Origin: an uncultured Eubacteriales bacterium
GTDB taxonomy: Bacteria > Bacillota > Clostridia > Christensenellales > UBA1242
Direction of reading: 5' to 3'
DNA length: 48,378 nt
NCBI GenBank assembly: GCA_948787875.1
Contig: CAQFKO010000002.1
Span: 1-48,378, forward strand
Shown: piece after piece, positions 9,097-16,797 of the stretch
How positions within the stretch are numbered: position 1 is the stretch's first letter
How the letters are laid out: the number at the start of each line of letters is the position of its first letter
Position numbers and translations under genes: made by a program
Notes under the pieces: model-generated
Seen by the model: only the letters and a program-made list of their open reading frames with translations
What the model was told of the DNA's origin: nothing
Databases searched by the model: none

Positions 9097-9866
9097 TATT
9101 CTCCCCAAATTATTTGAGACGCTCTGTTTGGGTCAGAGATTTCTTTATTTGATTTTATGAGCATTCTGTTTATTTGGCTAAGCTTGTTTGTTGCCTTTTC
9201 CGATTCTATTGTTGCTGGGCAATCTTTGTAATAACATTTTGCATATCTGTTTAAATGAATTTTGATTTTGCTGATTGCTCTTTTGCTTTTAAGAAGCCCT
9301 TCCGGAAGAGGATAAAAGCTGGTTAAAAATTCAATCAAATCGGTTTTGTGTGGTGGTTCGTAAGGCTCCACTTTATAGGTGCAGTTGTGATAAAATTCGT
9401 TTGAAAAATGAGTAACAATTTTGTTCATCAAAATTTCATCAAATTCTTCGGTTGTCATTTTTTGCAATTCTTGGGCAGATTCACCAAACAAAAACCAATC
9501 CGCATAGCCCGTGTTATAATAGCCTATTGTCTTTGGGTCCAAGTCGCAATAAACATAATTATAAGGTCTGTCAGCCGTGCCAAAGCCCTTGAAATAGCCT
9601 CTTAGCGGGTCAGTGCAAAACATCAAAATATTGCTTCCGTCAAGGTCAAAATCAGGCTTAAATTTGTTAGAGTTATCAATAATGTTTTGAATGGCAATTT
9701 GCCTAAATGGGTTTTCGCTGTAAGTAAGGTTCATTCTTAGCGGTGCAAGAAAATAGCCTTTGAACATTCCGTTTTCAATCAAAAAGGCATCAACATCTTC
9801 ATATTCAAAACTAACATTGTCAAAAATTCGATTTACTGTTTTAAGTTTAAGTTTTTCTCGTTCCAT
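9096..9866 (-). CDS. Protein of unknown function, single-copy member of a local paralogous family
   Basis: This 256-residue soluble protein has no recognised domain, signal peptide or membrane helix. The start at 9866 is chosen because AGAGGA precedes that ATG; an in-frame ATG 33 bases upstream lacks a site. The core holds three blocks also found in the neighbouring upstream gene: GMFKGYFLA (about residues 33-41), MFCTDPLRGYFKG (about 82-94), and NTGYADWFLFG (about 117-127). A helical stretch with FDEILMNKIVTHF follows, then a YPLPEGLL segment (about 186). The blocks repeat in the same order and at similar spacing in the neighbour, so the two are paralogs. I cannot assign a function. The clustered aromatic residues suggest a folded globular domain, not a linker. 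Confidence 0.7.
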   Translation of the reverse strand: MEREKLKLKTVNRIFDNVSFEYEDVDAFLIENGMFKGYFLAPLRMNLTYSENPFRQIAIQNIIDNSNKFKPDFDLDGSNILMFCTDPLRGYFKGFGTADRPYNYVYCDLDPKTIGYYNTGYADWFLFGESAQELQKMTTEEFDEILMNKIVTHFSNEFYHNCTYKVEPYEPPHKTDLIEFLTSFYPLPEGLLKSKRAISKIKIHLNRYAKCYYKDCPATIESEKATNKLSQINRMLIKSNKEISDPNRASQIIWGE

Positions 9867-9950
9867 AAATTCCTCTAACATAAGATTATGCCATAACAAA
9901 AATTTTTTGTCAAACCAAAGGCTTTCACCTTTGAATTTCTACTCAAAATA

Positions 9951-9970
9951 AAAATCACAAAAGTGATTTT
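9951..9970 (-). terminator. Terminator after the two-domain paralog
   Basis: AAAATCAC-aaaa-GTGATTTT is an 8-bp hairpin followed by a T-rich tract on the minus strand, 26 bases past the stop of the upstream paralog. It separates the two paralogous genes transcriptionally. Confidence 0.7.
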
Positions 9971-9995
9971 ATTTTATATAAAAGATAAAATTTGA

Positions 9996-11393
9996 TTAAG
10001 AATTTTCTTTTTTAGGCAAAGACAAATTTTCCGCATTTTTTTGAGCTACAAGTTTTTTGTGTTCAATAAGTGACTTTATTTCTTCAATCAAAAGTTCGAT
10101 TTTGCTGTTGTCAAATTCAGTATATTTTTCGATAGCAAATTCAAAACAGTTAATAAGGTCCCTTGAAAAATTGTTGTTGCAAAATATTGCACTTGGCAAA
10201 TTAAAACAACTTTTTTCATACTCTTCAAGCGACAAATTGCTTTTATTTAAAACATTGTTTAAATAGTTATAAACAAAATTATTTATCAGCCTTTCTTCAA
10301 TAAGAGCATCAAAAAGGGCAATGTCTTTTATGGCTAACATATCGCTTTTTGGAATTCCGAACAAAATATCCTTTGCATAGCCGTTGTTATAGTTACTGTG
10401 TAAATTGCCGTTATTGTCTTTGTTTCCCTTAAAATATCCTTTTTCGGGATTGGTGCAAAGCATCAAAGCACTTCCGCCAAGACTTTCTTGGTTAAGCTCA
10501 ATAAAGGTGCTGTCTGCCCAATTTTGCAGAGCATCTTTTTGATATTGTTCGGAAATTTGTGTGTTTGTCAAATATAAACCTCCAAAGTTGCCGTTAACAA
10601 TATAATAAGTTTCAAGATTTTTGCTTGGGTCAGAAAAGTCAAGATAGAATAATTGGTTAAAAAAGTTTACTTCGCTGTTTTGTGAGTTGGTTGTATTTCT
10701 TTTTGCATAGTCGTGATTATCTTCTGATGACGGATTGGTTTCTCTTAGCAAATATCTGTTTTTAATATTGGATTTAAGTTCAACATCTTGGTTAAAAAGT
10801 TGGTTGTAGCATTCTGCTTCTATATTAAAATATGCGATTTTTTGATTGCGTGAAAGGTAAGTATTTTTTTGAACATTTTTAGCAACAGAATGAACTTTGT
10901 TTAAAAGGTTATTATAACAACTATCGTCAAAAATAACGCTGATAGGCAAAACATATTCGCTAGTTAACATTTTGTTAATTGAAGGAACATTAATAAAGTC
11001 CTTTGTTGTGTCTGAGTTTCTTACAATGTTCAAATATTTTTCAAAACAGGTTTCGAGGCATTTGTCAATAAGTTTGTTTGAAATGATTTTGTCAAACTTT
11101 TCGGTTTTCATATTTTTAAGTTTTATATACTCGTCAACCGAAAAAACAATTTCGGTATCATAGTTTTTTCCATTCCAAAAGCCATGCTTTGGGTTGTCGG
11201 CAAACATAAAAGTTCCGTCGTTTGTTGCGGTCAAAAAATAACCTTTAAAAAGTCCTTCGCAAATAAGGCTGTGCCAATCGTTTTTGCCTTCTTCTGTTTT
11301 TGAGCCGTCTGCCTCAAAAATAATTTGCGTGGGTATATAAGTGCCGGGCTTGTTTTCTCTGGTGTCTTTTGTTTTAACCAATTCAAAATTCAT
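9996..11393 (-). CDS. Protein of unknown function, tandem two-domain paralog
   Basis: This 465-residue soluble protein has no recognised domain. It appears to be an internal duplication of the domain found alone in the next gene. Copy 1 (about residues 40-205) has GLFKGYFLT, FMFADNPKHGFWNG, a FDKIISNKLI helix and YVLPISVI. Copy 2 (about 250-440) has GNFGGLYLT, LMLCTNPEKGYFKG, NNGYAKDILFG, a FDALIEERLI helix and FNLPSAIF. Copy 2 resembles the neighbouring gene more than copy 1 does, because copy 1 has lost the CT(N/D)P and GYA blocks. An AGAAGG site precedes the ATG. There is no signal peptide, so a cytoplasmic location is expected. Function is unknown; the duplication suggests a binding module. 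Confidence 0.7.
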   Translation of the reverse strand: MNFELVKTKDTRENKPGTYIPTQIIFEADGSKTEEGKNDWHSLICEGLFKGYFLTATNDGTFMFADNPKHGFWNGKNYDTEIVFSVDEYIKLKNMKTEKFDKIISNKLIDKCLETCFEKYLNIVRNSDTTKDFINVPSINKMLTSEYVLPISVIFDDSCYNNLLNKVHSVAKNVQKNTYLSRNQKIAYFNIEAECYNQLFNQDVELKSNIKNRYLLRETNPSSEDNHDYAKRNTTNSQNSEVNFFNQLFYLDFSDPSKNLETYYIVNGNFGGLYLTNTQISEQYQKDALQNWADSTFIELNQESLGGSALMLCTNPEKGYFKGNKDNNGNLHSNYNNGYAKDILFGIPKSDMLAIKDIALFDALIEERLINNFVYNYLNNVLNKSNLSLEEYEKSCFNLPSAIFCNNNFSRDLINCFEFAIEKYTEFDNSKIELLIEEIKSLIEHKKLVAQKNAENLSLPKKENS

Positions 11394-11504
11394 TTTTTTT
11401 TACCTTCTAAATTACAAAAATTATAAATAGATTATTACATATAGTCATATATTTGTCAATACCGACTAAAAAATTTTAATGTAGATTTTTATAGAATAAT
11501 AAAA

Positions 11505-11533
11505 CAACTTGCCTCAAAAATAAAGGCAAGTTG
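11505..11533 (-). terminator. Terminator after the glycosyltransferase gene
   Basis: CAACTTGCCT and AGGCAAGTTG form a perfect 10-bp stem with a 9-base loop, followed on the minus strand by TTTTATTATT. Confidence 0.85.
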
Positions 11534-11555
11534 ATAGGTGATAATCGCAAATAAT

Positions 11556-12473
11556 TTATTTGCATTTTTCGGCAAAATTTTTAAGTTTGTCATAATACGG
11601 AGTAAGCGAAGCATATTTCCAAAACTCTGCATTAAACTTGCTTCCAAGGTTAATCCAAGGCTTTCTGTCTGCCGAATAGTGCACAATAAAAGGATTTTTT
11701 TCACATTTTTTTATTTCTTCAAAAAGCTCTGCCGGAAGCCTAGTATAAACATTTTTAATATCTTCAACATAATCCCAAGCGGCGTCAATAATTTTAACTT
11801 TGCCCTTGCACAAAAAGTTAAGAACATCTTGGTCATATTGTTTCCAATTTTTTGAAGATGCCATGTCCAGCAGTTGTTTAAGTGAAAATTGTTTGCCGAA
11901 TTCTTCAATATTAATCACAAGCACGCCCGAAATAAAATAGCTGTTAAAATCTTCTATTCCAAGTTCGCTGATTCTGTATTTCGTGCGCTCATAGTTGTTG
12001 TTATAGCAAGCCGCAATGCCCTCATAGTCTCGAACCGCAGCAACAAGATTTTCTTTAACATTAATATCAAAAAGTTTTGCAATATCAACCCTAACAACAA
12101 GGTCGGCATCAAGAAAAACAAGTTTTTCATAGCCCTCAAAAATTGCAGGGGCAAGCAGTCTGTAATAAATTTCTTCTGAATATTTTGTGTTGGTTAGTTC
12201 AGATTCGGTAAAAAAAGTGTAGCCAAAAATATATGGAAGGGCGCACACAAAGCGAATAGAAAAATTGCTTCTCCCGCCTGCCACAGATTCTATTTTGCGT
12301 TGATTTTCTTGACTCATGGCAGAATAAAGCACAACAAGGTCATAGTTAAACTCGGCAGAACTGTTTTCAGCAATAGATGCAACAGTTGTTGCCAATAGCG
12401 GTGCATATTTATCATTTGCCGAAAAACAAACGGCAACATTATTTTTGGCGAAGGCCGGTTTAATAATTTCCAT
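11556..12473 (-). CDS. Family 8 glycosyltransferase
   Basis: This 305-residue cytoplasmic enzyme belongs to the GT8 (LgtC/GspA-type) family, which transfers galactose or glucose from UDP-sugars to surface glycans or lipids with retention. The N-terminal CFSANDKYAPLLATTVAS is the nucleotide-binding strand-helix. The metal-binding DxD is D122-A-D124 in FLDADLVV. FISGVLVIN (180-188), DQDVLN (214-219) and the closing HYSADRKPW (265-273) are family signatures, with the last coordinating metal and phosphate. There is no membrane segment. AGGAG precedes the start, and a short ATGATAA overlaps the leader. The acceptor cannot be read from sequence; wall or capsule polysaccharide is plausible. The gene is monocistronic. 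Confidence 0.88.
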   Translation of the reverse strand: MEIIKPAFAKNNVAVCFSANDKYAPLLATTVASIAENSSAEFNYDLVVLYSAMSQENQRKIESVAGGRSNFSIRFVCALPYIFGYTFFTESELTNTKYSEEIYYRLLAPAIFEGYEKLVFLDADLVVRVDIAKLFDINVKENLVAAVRDYEGIAACYNNNYERTKYRISELGIEDFNSYFISGVLVINIEEFGKQFSLKQLLDMASSKNWKQYDQDVLNFLCKGKVKIIDAAWDYVEDIKNVYTRLPAELFEEIKKCEKNPFIVHYSADRKPWINLGSKFNAEFWKYASLTPYYDKLKNFAEKCK

Positions 12474-12581
12474 TTATCATTTGCTCCTAATTTAATTATA
12501 TCAAAGTAAAATTTTATAATCAAACAATTTGCACTCGAATAAATTTTTTATTTTAGCAAAATAATTTTTGCTAAAATAAAA

Positions 12582-12599
12582 TCCCCAAAAAGCTGGGGA
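12582..12599 (-). terminator. Terminator after the LOG-family gene
   Basis: TCCCCA and TGGGGA form a 6-bp stem with a 6-base loop, followed on the minus strand by TTTTATTTT. A second A/T-rich hairpin, TTTTAGCAAA/TTTGCTAAAA at 12551-12576, lies just beyond it. Confidence 0.75.
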
Positions 12600-12603
12600 A
12601 TAA

Positions 12604-13164
12604 TTATTTTCCGAGTTTAAACAAATTATCTCTGGTTTTATTCAGTTCATTAATAACTTCTTCGGCGGTGTTGCACCAAGTAAAATATTTATATTGGTCT
12701 TTTCTCAGTGTTCCCGCTTCAAGCATAAAGTCGTTCATTTGTTTAAGATTGTTATAAAAACCGTTGATGTTAAATATAACTACTTTGTCTGTGTCAAACT
12801 TGCTGTTTATCGAATCGGTAATCATATAAAGCTCCGCAAGTGTTCCGTTTCCGCCCGGCAAAATAATGGTTATATCAGTGTTTCTGAGTGCAATTTGTTG
12901 AAGCATAAAAAGAGTATCCACTTTTGTCAAAGAGTTTGCAATCATTCCTTCCGCCTCGTCGGCATAAGGTGCAGGCACAATAACATCAACAAAACCGTCT
13001 CCGTCAATAATGGCGTTATACATTTCGCCAATAGAGCCCGTTTTTGCTCCAACGCTGATTATTCCGTCATTATGAGCAACAATATCTTTTGCAATTTCTT
13101 TTATTCCGCAAAGGTATTCGGGTTTAATTCTACTGCTCACAGAACCGCATACGAAAATTTTCAT
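12604..13164 (-). CDS. LOG-family nucleotide 5'-monophosphate phosphoribohydrolase (TIGR00730-type)
   Basis: This 186-residue Rossmann-fold protein has the LOG signature PGGNGTLAEL (about residues 104-113), whose Gly-rich loop and Glu bind and hydrolyse the N-glycosidic bond of nucleotide monophosphates. Plant homologs release active cytokinin; bacterial homologs act in nucleotide salvage or purine-adduct clean-up. The start MKIFVCGS matches the family and is preceded by a perfect AGGAGG. The usual arginine-containing helix before the PGG loop is seen as LQQIALRNTD. The protein is somewhat divergent, so the exact substrate is uncertain. It appears to be transcribed alone. Confidence 0.8.
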   Translation of the reverse strand: MKIFVCGSVSSRIKPEYLCGIKEIAKDIVAHNDGIISVGAKTGSIGEMYNAIIDGDGFVDVIVPAPYADEAEGMIANSLTKVDTLFMLQQIALRNTDITIILPGGNGTLAELYMITDSINSKFDTDKVVIFNINGFYNNLKQMNDFMLEAGTLRKDQYKYFTWCNTAEEVINELNKTRDNLFKLGK

Positions 13165-13253
13165 AAATTCCTCCTAATATCTATTAAAATTTAACACAAA
13201 TATCAAATTTTGGCAAATATTTTCTAATACTATTATTATTCCAAAAATCATTT

Positions 13254-14159
13254 TTAATCTTCAAAAATTTCAAAGTTTGGCGTAAAACTGTTGTTTGCAC
13301 TGCTGAAATCTTGAACGAATGCATTGACAAAATCAAGCTTAATAAGTTTGTTTACAAGAATTTTGTATTCAAGTGGCAAAATTCTTCGGTTGATTTCGGG
13401 AAAATTTTTCGCGTTTCCACATGGCACGTATTGTGACATCAAACTGAAATAAGTTTTGTTTGAAAGGTTTTCATAAACCCAATCAATAATTTGTTCGCTG
13501 TCTTTTGTAAGAGTGGGAAGCACAAGGTGCCTAACAATAAGCCCCTTTTTCATAATGCCGTTTTCAATAACGTCATTTGGTTGTTGCCTTTTCATTTCAC
13601 AAATGGCTTTTTTGCAAAACTCGGGGTAATCAGGTGCAAAGGAATATTTTTTTGAATTTTCAGTCAAATAATATTTAAAGTCAACCAAAAAAACATCTAC
13701 AAGTCCTTCTAATTGTTTTAAAGTTTCTTCGAGTTCATAGCCCGAACTGTTCCATACTATCGGAATTTTGGGTTTATAAATTTTTAATGCGTGAATGATT
13801 TGTTTGGTGTAGTGAGTGGGCGTTACAAGGTTAATATTGTATGCTCCCGCATCTTCAAGTTTTTTAAAAATTTTTGCAAGCTCATTAGGGCTGACTTTTT
13901 TGCCTTTGTGTTTAAAAGAATTTTGATTGCCCGAAATTTCATGATTTTGACAATAAACACAGCCAAGGTTGCAACCCACAAAAAAAACAGCACCGCTCCC
14001 ACGATTTTTTTCTTCGCAGTCACCGCTTATTATCGGTTCTTCAAAGTGGTGCAACATCACTTTTGCAACAAAAATATCTTCGCTTGTTTTGCAATAGCCA
14101 ATATTTTTGCTTCTGTCTGTACCACACTTTCTGGGACAAATATTACACAAGTTTTCCAT
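13254..14159 (-). CDS. PflX-type radical SAM protein
   Basis: This 301-residue radical S-adenosylmethionine protein resembles pyruvate-formate-lyase activating enzyme and best fits the PflX group (COG1313), whose role is undefined. The N-terminus has a second cysteine cluster (C5, C8, C12, C23, with CPRKC). The 4Fe-4S/SAM motif is CNLGCVYC (C63, C67, C70) followed by QNHEISG. Downstream are the expected TIM-barrel strands, such as VDVFLVDFKYY and IVRHLVLP. The ATG at 14159 has no ribosome-binding site and begins 6 bases after a consensus -10, so the mRNA is predicted to be leaderless. No glycyl-radical enzyme is encoded nearby, so the substrate is unknown. Confidence 0.85.
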   Translation of the reverse strand: MENLCNICPRKCGTDRSKNIGYCKTSEDIFVAKVMLHHFEEPIISGDCEEKNRGSGAVFFVGCNLGCVYCQNHEISGNQNSFKHKGKKVSPNELAKIFKKLEDAGAYNINLVTPTHYTKQIIHALKIYKPKIPIVWNSSGYELEETLKQLEGLVDVFLVDFKYYLTENSKKYSFAPDYPEFCKKAICEMKRQQPNDVIENGIMKKGLIVRHLVLPTLTKDSEQIIDWVYENLSNKTYFSLMSQYVPCGNAKNFPEINRRILPLEYKILVNKLIKLDFVNAFVQDFSSANNSFTPNFEIFED

Positions 14160-14165
14160 AAAATT

Positions 14166-14193
14166 ATTATAACTTATTAAGCTTTTGTGTCAA
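14166..14193 (-). promoter_or_regulatory. Promoter of the PflX-type gene (leaderless)
   Basis: On the minus strand: -35 TTGACA (14188-14193), a 16-base spacer, -10 TATAAT (14166-14171), six bases AATTTT, then the ATG. It is divergent from the rlmD promoter; their -35 boxes are 14 bases apart. Confidence 0.8.
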
Positions 14194-14207
14194 ACTGTTT
14201 TAAGTGA

Positions 14208-14236
14208 TTGAAAAAGTTAAAATAGTGTGCTATAAT
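14208..14236 (+). promoter_or_regulatory. rlmD promoter (leaderless)
   Basis: -35 TTGAAA (14208-14213), a 17-base spacer, an extended TGC and -10 TATAAT (14231-14236). Six T residues separate the -10 from the rlmD ATG at 14243, so transcription should begin at or next to the start codon. Confidence 0.8.
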
Positions 14237-14242
14237 TTTTTT

Positions 14243-15592
14243 ATGCAAATGTTAAAAAAGAATGACGAAATAATGATAAGCATAGAGAGTTTGGGTAGCA
14301 ATGGCGAGGGCATTGCGCACTATTTTGGTGCAACAGTTTTTGTTCCTTTTGCGCTTGTCGGAGAACAAATTTTGGCTCACATTATTTGTGCAAAAAAATC
14401 TTTTTATATTGCAAAAATAAAACAAATTATTAAGCCGTCGCCAAAAAGAGTTACCGCACCTTGTCCGTATTTTGTTAAGTGCGGAGGTTGCGATTTGCAA
14501 CATATCGCCATGGCAGACGAAGCTGACTTTAAAACAGAATTAGTAAAAAATACTTTAAAAAAATATGCAAACATAGATGTTGTTGTAAATAAAACCATAG
14601 CTGACAAAAACGAATATTATTATCGAAACAAATTTGCATTTCCCGTGGCAAACAAAAACGGTTTTGTCACTGTTGGAATGTTCCGAAAAAACAGTCATGA
14701 TATTGTTGAAATTGATAGTTGCTGTTTGCAATCAAGCATGGCAAACACTGTGCTGAAATTATTTAAAGAATATTTAACGGAAAACAAAATTTCGGGCTAT
14801 TGCGAACAGTCAAAAAAGGGAAGCATAAAGCATATAGTTTTTCGAGAGGCTGATAAAAAATTTATTTTAACCGTGGTTGTTGCTGACAAAAATTTTAATA
14901 ATTTTGAGCCACTCATAAAAAAATTAAAAACGCAAAATTATGATTTTGGAATATACAAAAATATCAATTTGCTGGGCAATAATGTAATTTTCGGCGAAAA
15001 AGACGAACATATTTATGGTTTAAAAGAATTGGAGCTAAATGAGTTTGGCATAAAATATTTTGTAAATAACCGAAGTTTTATGCAAGTAAATGATAATATT
15101 AAGTCAAAAATATATCAAAAAATTACGCAGGAAATTAGCGACAGCGAAACTGTTATAGATGCATATAGCGGTGCAGGACTATTGTCGGGCATTGTTGCAA
15201 AAAAAGCGGTAAGTGTTTTTGGAATAGAAATAATAAAAGAAGCGACAAAAAATGCAGATTATTTGAAAAAAATTAATAATTTAAACAATTTGACCAATAT
15301 AAACGGAGACTGTGCAAAGGTTTTGCCTGAGCTTGCAAAAAAAATAAACGGCAATTTTTCGGTAATTCTTGACCCTCCAAGAAAGGGCGCGGACGCAAAG
15401 GTTATTGAAGCAATAAATTCGACTCTGCCTCAAAAGCTTATATATTTGTCTTGCAATCTAGCAACTCTTGCTCGCGACATAAAGGCACTGCTTAATAATT
15501 ATAAAATCAAATTTGTTCAGCCATATAACATGTTTCCGCAAACCGCAAATGTAGAAACGCTTGTGGTGTTAGAAAGGGCGGAGGAAAAGTAA
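14243..15592 (+). CDS. rlmD: 23S rRNA (uracil-C5)-methyltransferase, RlmD/RumA-like
   Basis: This 449-residue enzyme of the TrmA/RumA family uses SAM to make 5-methyluridine in 23S rRNA. A TRAM-like RNA-binding domain covers about residues 8-65. Cysteines C74, C80, C83 (CPYFVKCGGC) and one further Cys near 160 form the iron-sulfur site. The methyltransferase domain has VIDAYSGAGLLSG (SAM binding), LDPPRKG and the catalytic nucleophile C404 in LSCNLATL. I chose the ATG at 14243 over the longer frame from 14204 because the promoter overlaps the longer one and family members begin here. No Shine-Dalgarno site exists; the start is leaderless. Its stop codon shares one base with the next start. 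The exact uracil modified (RlmD or RlmCD type) is inferred. Confidence 0.88.
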   Translation: MQMLKKNDEIMISIESLGSNGEGIAHYFGATVFVPFALVGEQILAHIICAKKSFYIAKIKQIIKPSPKRVTAPCPYFVKCGGCDLQHIAMADEADFKTELVKNTLKKYANIDVVVNKTIADKNEYYYRNKFAFPVANKNGFVTVGMFRKNSHDIVEIDSCCLQSSMANTVLKLFKEYLTENKISGYCEQSKKGSIKHIVFREADKKFILTVVVADKNFNNFEPLIKKLKTQNYDFGIYKNINLLGNNVIFGEKDEHIYGLKELELNEFGIKYFVNNRSFMQVNDNIKSKIYQKITQEISDSETVIDAYSGAGLLSGIVAKKAVSVFGIEIIKEATKNADYLKKINNLNNLTNINGDCAKVLPELAKKINGNFSVILDPPRKGADAKVIEAINSTLPQKLIYLSCNLATLARDIKALLNNYKIKFVQPYNMFPQTANVETLVVLERAEEK

Positions 15593-15741
15593 TGGAAAAT
15601 AAAATAACGCAAAATCAAAATAAAAACATAAAAAAATCGGCAAAAAAATTGCAAAAAGCCAAACTGTCAAAACAAAAAGAGCAGTATTTTGCATTTTATG
15701 ACGACATAAAAAAAGGAAGCGGAAAACAAATTTATTGGTAA
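15592..15741 (+). CDS. Small basic protein of unknown function (49 aa)
   Basis: This is an ORF of 49 codons that starts in the overlapping TAATG at the end of rlmD, with GGAGG about 7 bases before the ATG, so its translation looks coupled. The product is very Lys/Gln/Asn-rich (KKSAKKLQKAKLSKQKEQ) with a more structured tail, FAFYDDIKKGSGKQIYW. It has no membrane segment or cysteine. The composition suggests contact with nucleic acid or the ribosome, which would suit neighbours that modify rRNA and tRNA, but this is inference. It lies between rlmD and miaA, 16 bases before miaA. Confidence 0.6.
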   Translation: MENKITQNQNKNIKKSAKKLQKAKLSKQKEQYFAFYDDIKKGSGKQIYW

Positions 15742-15757
15742 AAATAAAAGAGGTATT

Positions 15758-16636
15758 ATGGAAAAAATAGTTGCAATAGTGGGCTTAACATCTTCCGGCA
15801 AAAGCGGGCTGGGAATAAGTTTGGCAAAAAGGTTTAACGGAGAGATTGTTTCCGCAGATTCAAGGCAAGTGTATAAGGGCTTAGACTATTGTTCGGGCAA
15901 GGTCAGCAAAAGCGAACAGGCAGAAGTTTGTCATCACTTGCTTGATGTTTGTGAACTTGGAGAGCAATTTTCGCTTTTCGATTTTCAGCAAATGGCGTAT
16001 GCCGAAATCGACAAAATTTTAAGCAAAAACAAAGTTCCATTTTTGGTGGGTGGCACAGGGCTATATTCCAGAGCGGTAATAGAGGGTTACAGTTTGTCGC
16101 AAACCAAGCCAAGCGAAAGTTTAAGAAAAGATTTTGAAACTTTGTCGCTTGAACAACTTATTGAATTTTGCAAACAAAATAATATTGAAGTTCCAAGTGA
16201 GCCAACCAAAAGAAGGCTTGTTAGACTTATAGAAAAAACCGACGCTCCGCAAAAAGAAAACTGCCCAAAATACAAAGTTTTGCAAATAGGAATATTTTGG
16301 AGTAGAGAAGAAATTTATAAAAGAATAGAAGAGCGACTAAAAGAGCGCATGCCAAATATGCTTGAAGAAATAAAGTCACTGTTAAATTTGGGCAAAAGCA
16401 AAGAGTTTTTGCGTTCGCTTGGGTTAGAAGCAAAATGTGTTGTTGATTACCTTGACGGAAAGTATAACAGTTTTGAAGAGTTTTTTGAAGATCTATTCAA
16501 GCAAGAAAGGCATTTTGCAAAACGTCAACAGACTTGGTATAACAAAGAAAAAAATATCGTTTGGCTTGATGCAAAAGACAACCTTGAAGAAAAAGCTTTT
16601 CAATTGATAGAAGAATTTTTAAAAAGCAGTGATTAA
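15758..16636 (+). CDS. miaA: tRNA dimethylallyltransferase MiaA
   Basis: This 292-residue enzyme transfers a dimethylallyl group to A37 of tRNAs that read codons starting with U. The P-loop is GLTSSGKS (9-16). SADSRQVYKGLDYCSGK is the conserved substrate segment with the catalytic Asp, and VGGTGLYSRAVIEG follows at about residue 88. The C-terminal part has the conserved QERHFAKRQQTWY motif near residue 250. Length is typical. An AGAGGT site sets the start. It follows rlmD and the 49-residue gene in one apparent transcript and is closed by the terminator at 16694. Confidence 0.95.
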   Translation: MEKIVAIVGLTSSGKSGLGISLAKRFNGEIVSADSRQVYKGLDYCSGKVSKSEQAEVCHHLLDVCELGEQFSLFDFQQMAYAEIDKILSKNKVPFLVGGTGLYSRAVIEGYSLSQTKPSESLRKDFETLSLEQLIEFCKQNNIEVPSEPTKRRLVRLIEKTDAPQKENCPKYKVLQIGIFWSREEIYKRIEERLKERMPNMLEEIKSLLNLGKSKEFLRSLGLEAKCVVDYLDGKYNSFEEFFEDLFKQERHFAKRQQTWYNKEKNIVWLDAKDNLEEKAFQLIEEFLKSSD

Positions 16637-16693
16637 AACAAGTAAAAAGTTTTTCGCCGAAATTATAAAAACACAAGCATAGTTTAAAAAAAT

Positions 16694-16725
16694 ATTTGAT
16701 ACAAAAAGCTGTATCAAATTTTTTT
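16694..16725 (+). terminator. Terminator after miaA
   Basis: ATTTGATAC and GTATCAAAT form a 9-bp stem with an 8-base loop, followed by TTTTTT. Confidence 0.85.
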
Positions 16726-16739
16726 AAGCCTGATTTGAT

Positions 16740-16767
16740 TTGCCAAAACGCAAAATTTTGTTATAAT
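16740..16767 (+). promoter_or_regulatory. hisS promoter
   Basis: -35 TTGCCA (16740-16745), a 16-base spacer, an extended TGT and -10 TATAAT (16762-16767). The leader of about 24 bases carries an AGAGGAAA ribosome site. No T-box fold fits in so short a leader. Confidence 0.65.
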
Positions 16768-16797
16768 AAAAAAGTAAATTATTTAAGAGGAAATATT

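Noticed and set aside
9901..9940. CAAAGG/CCTTTG hairpin between the paralogs as a riboswitch
   Set aside because: Only a 6-bp stem with no conserved core; a second terminator or chance pairing explains it.
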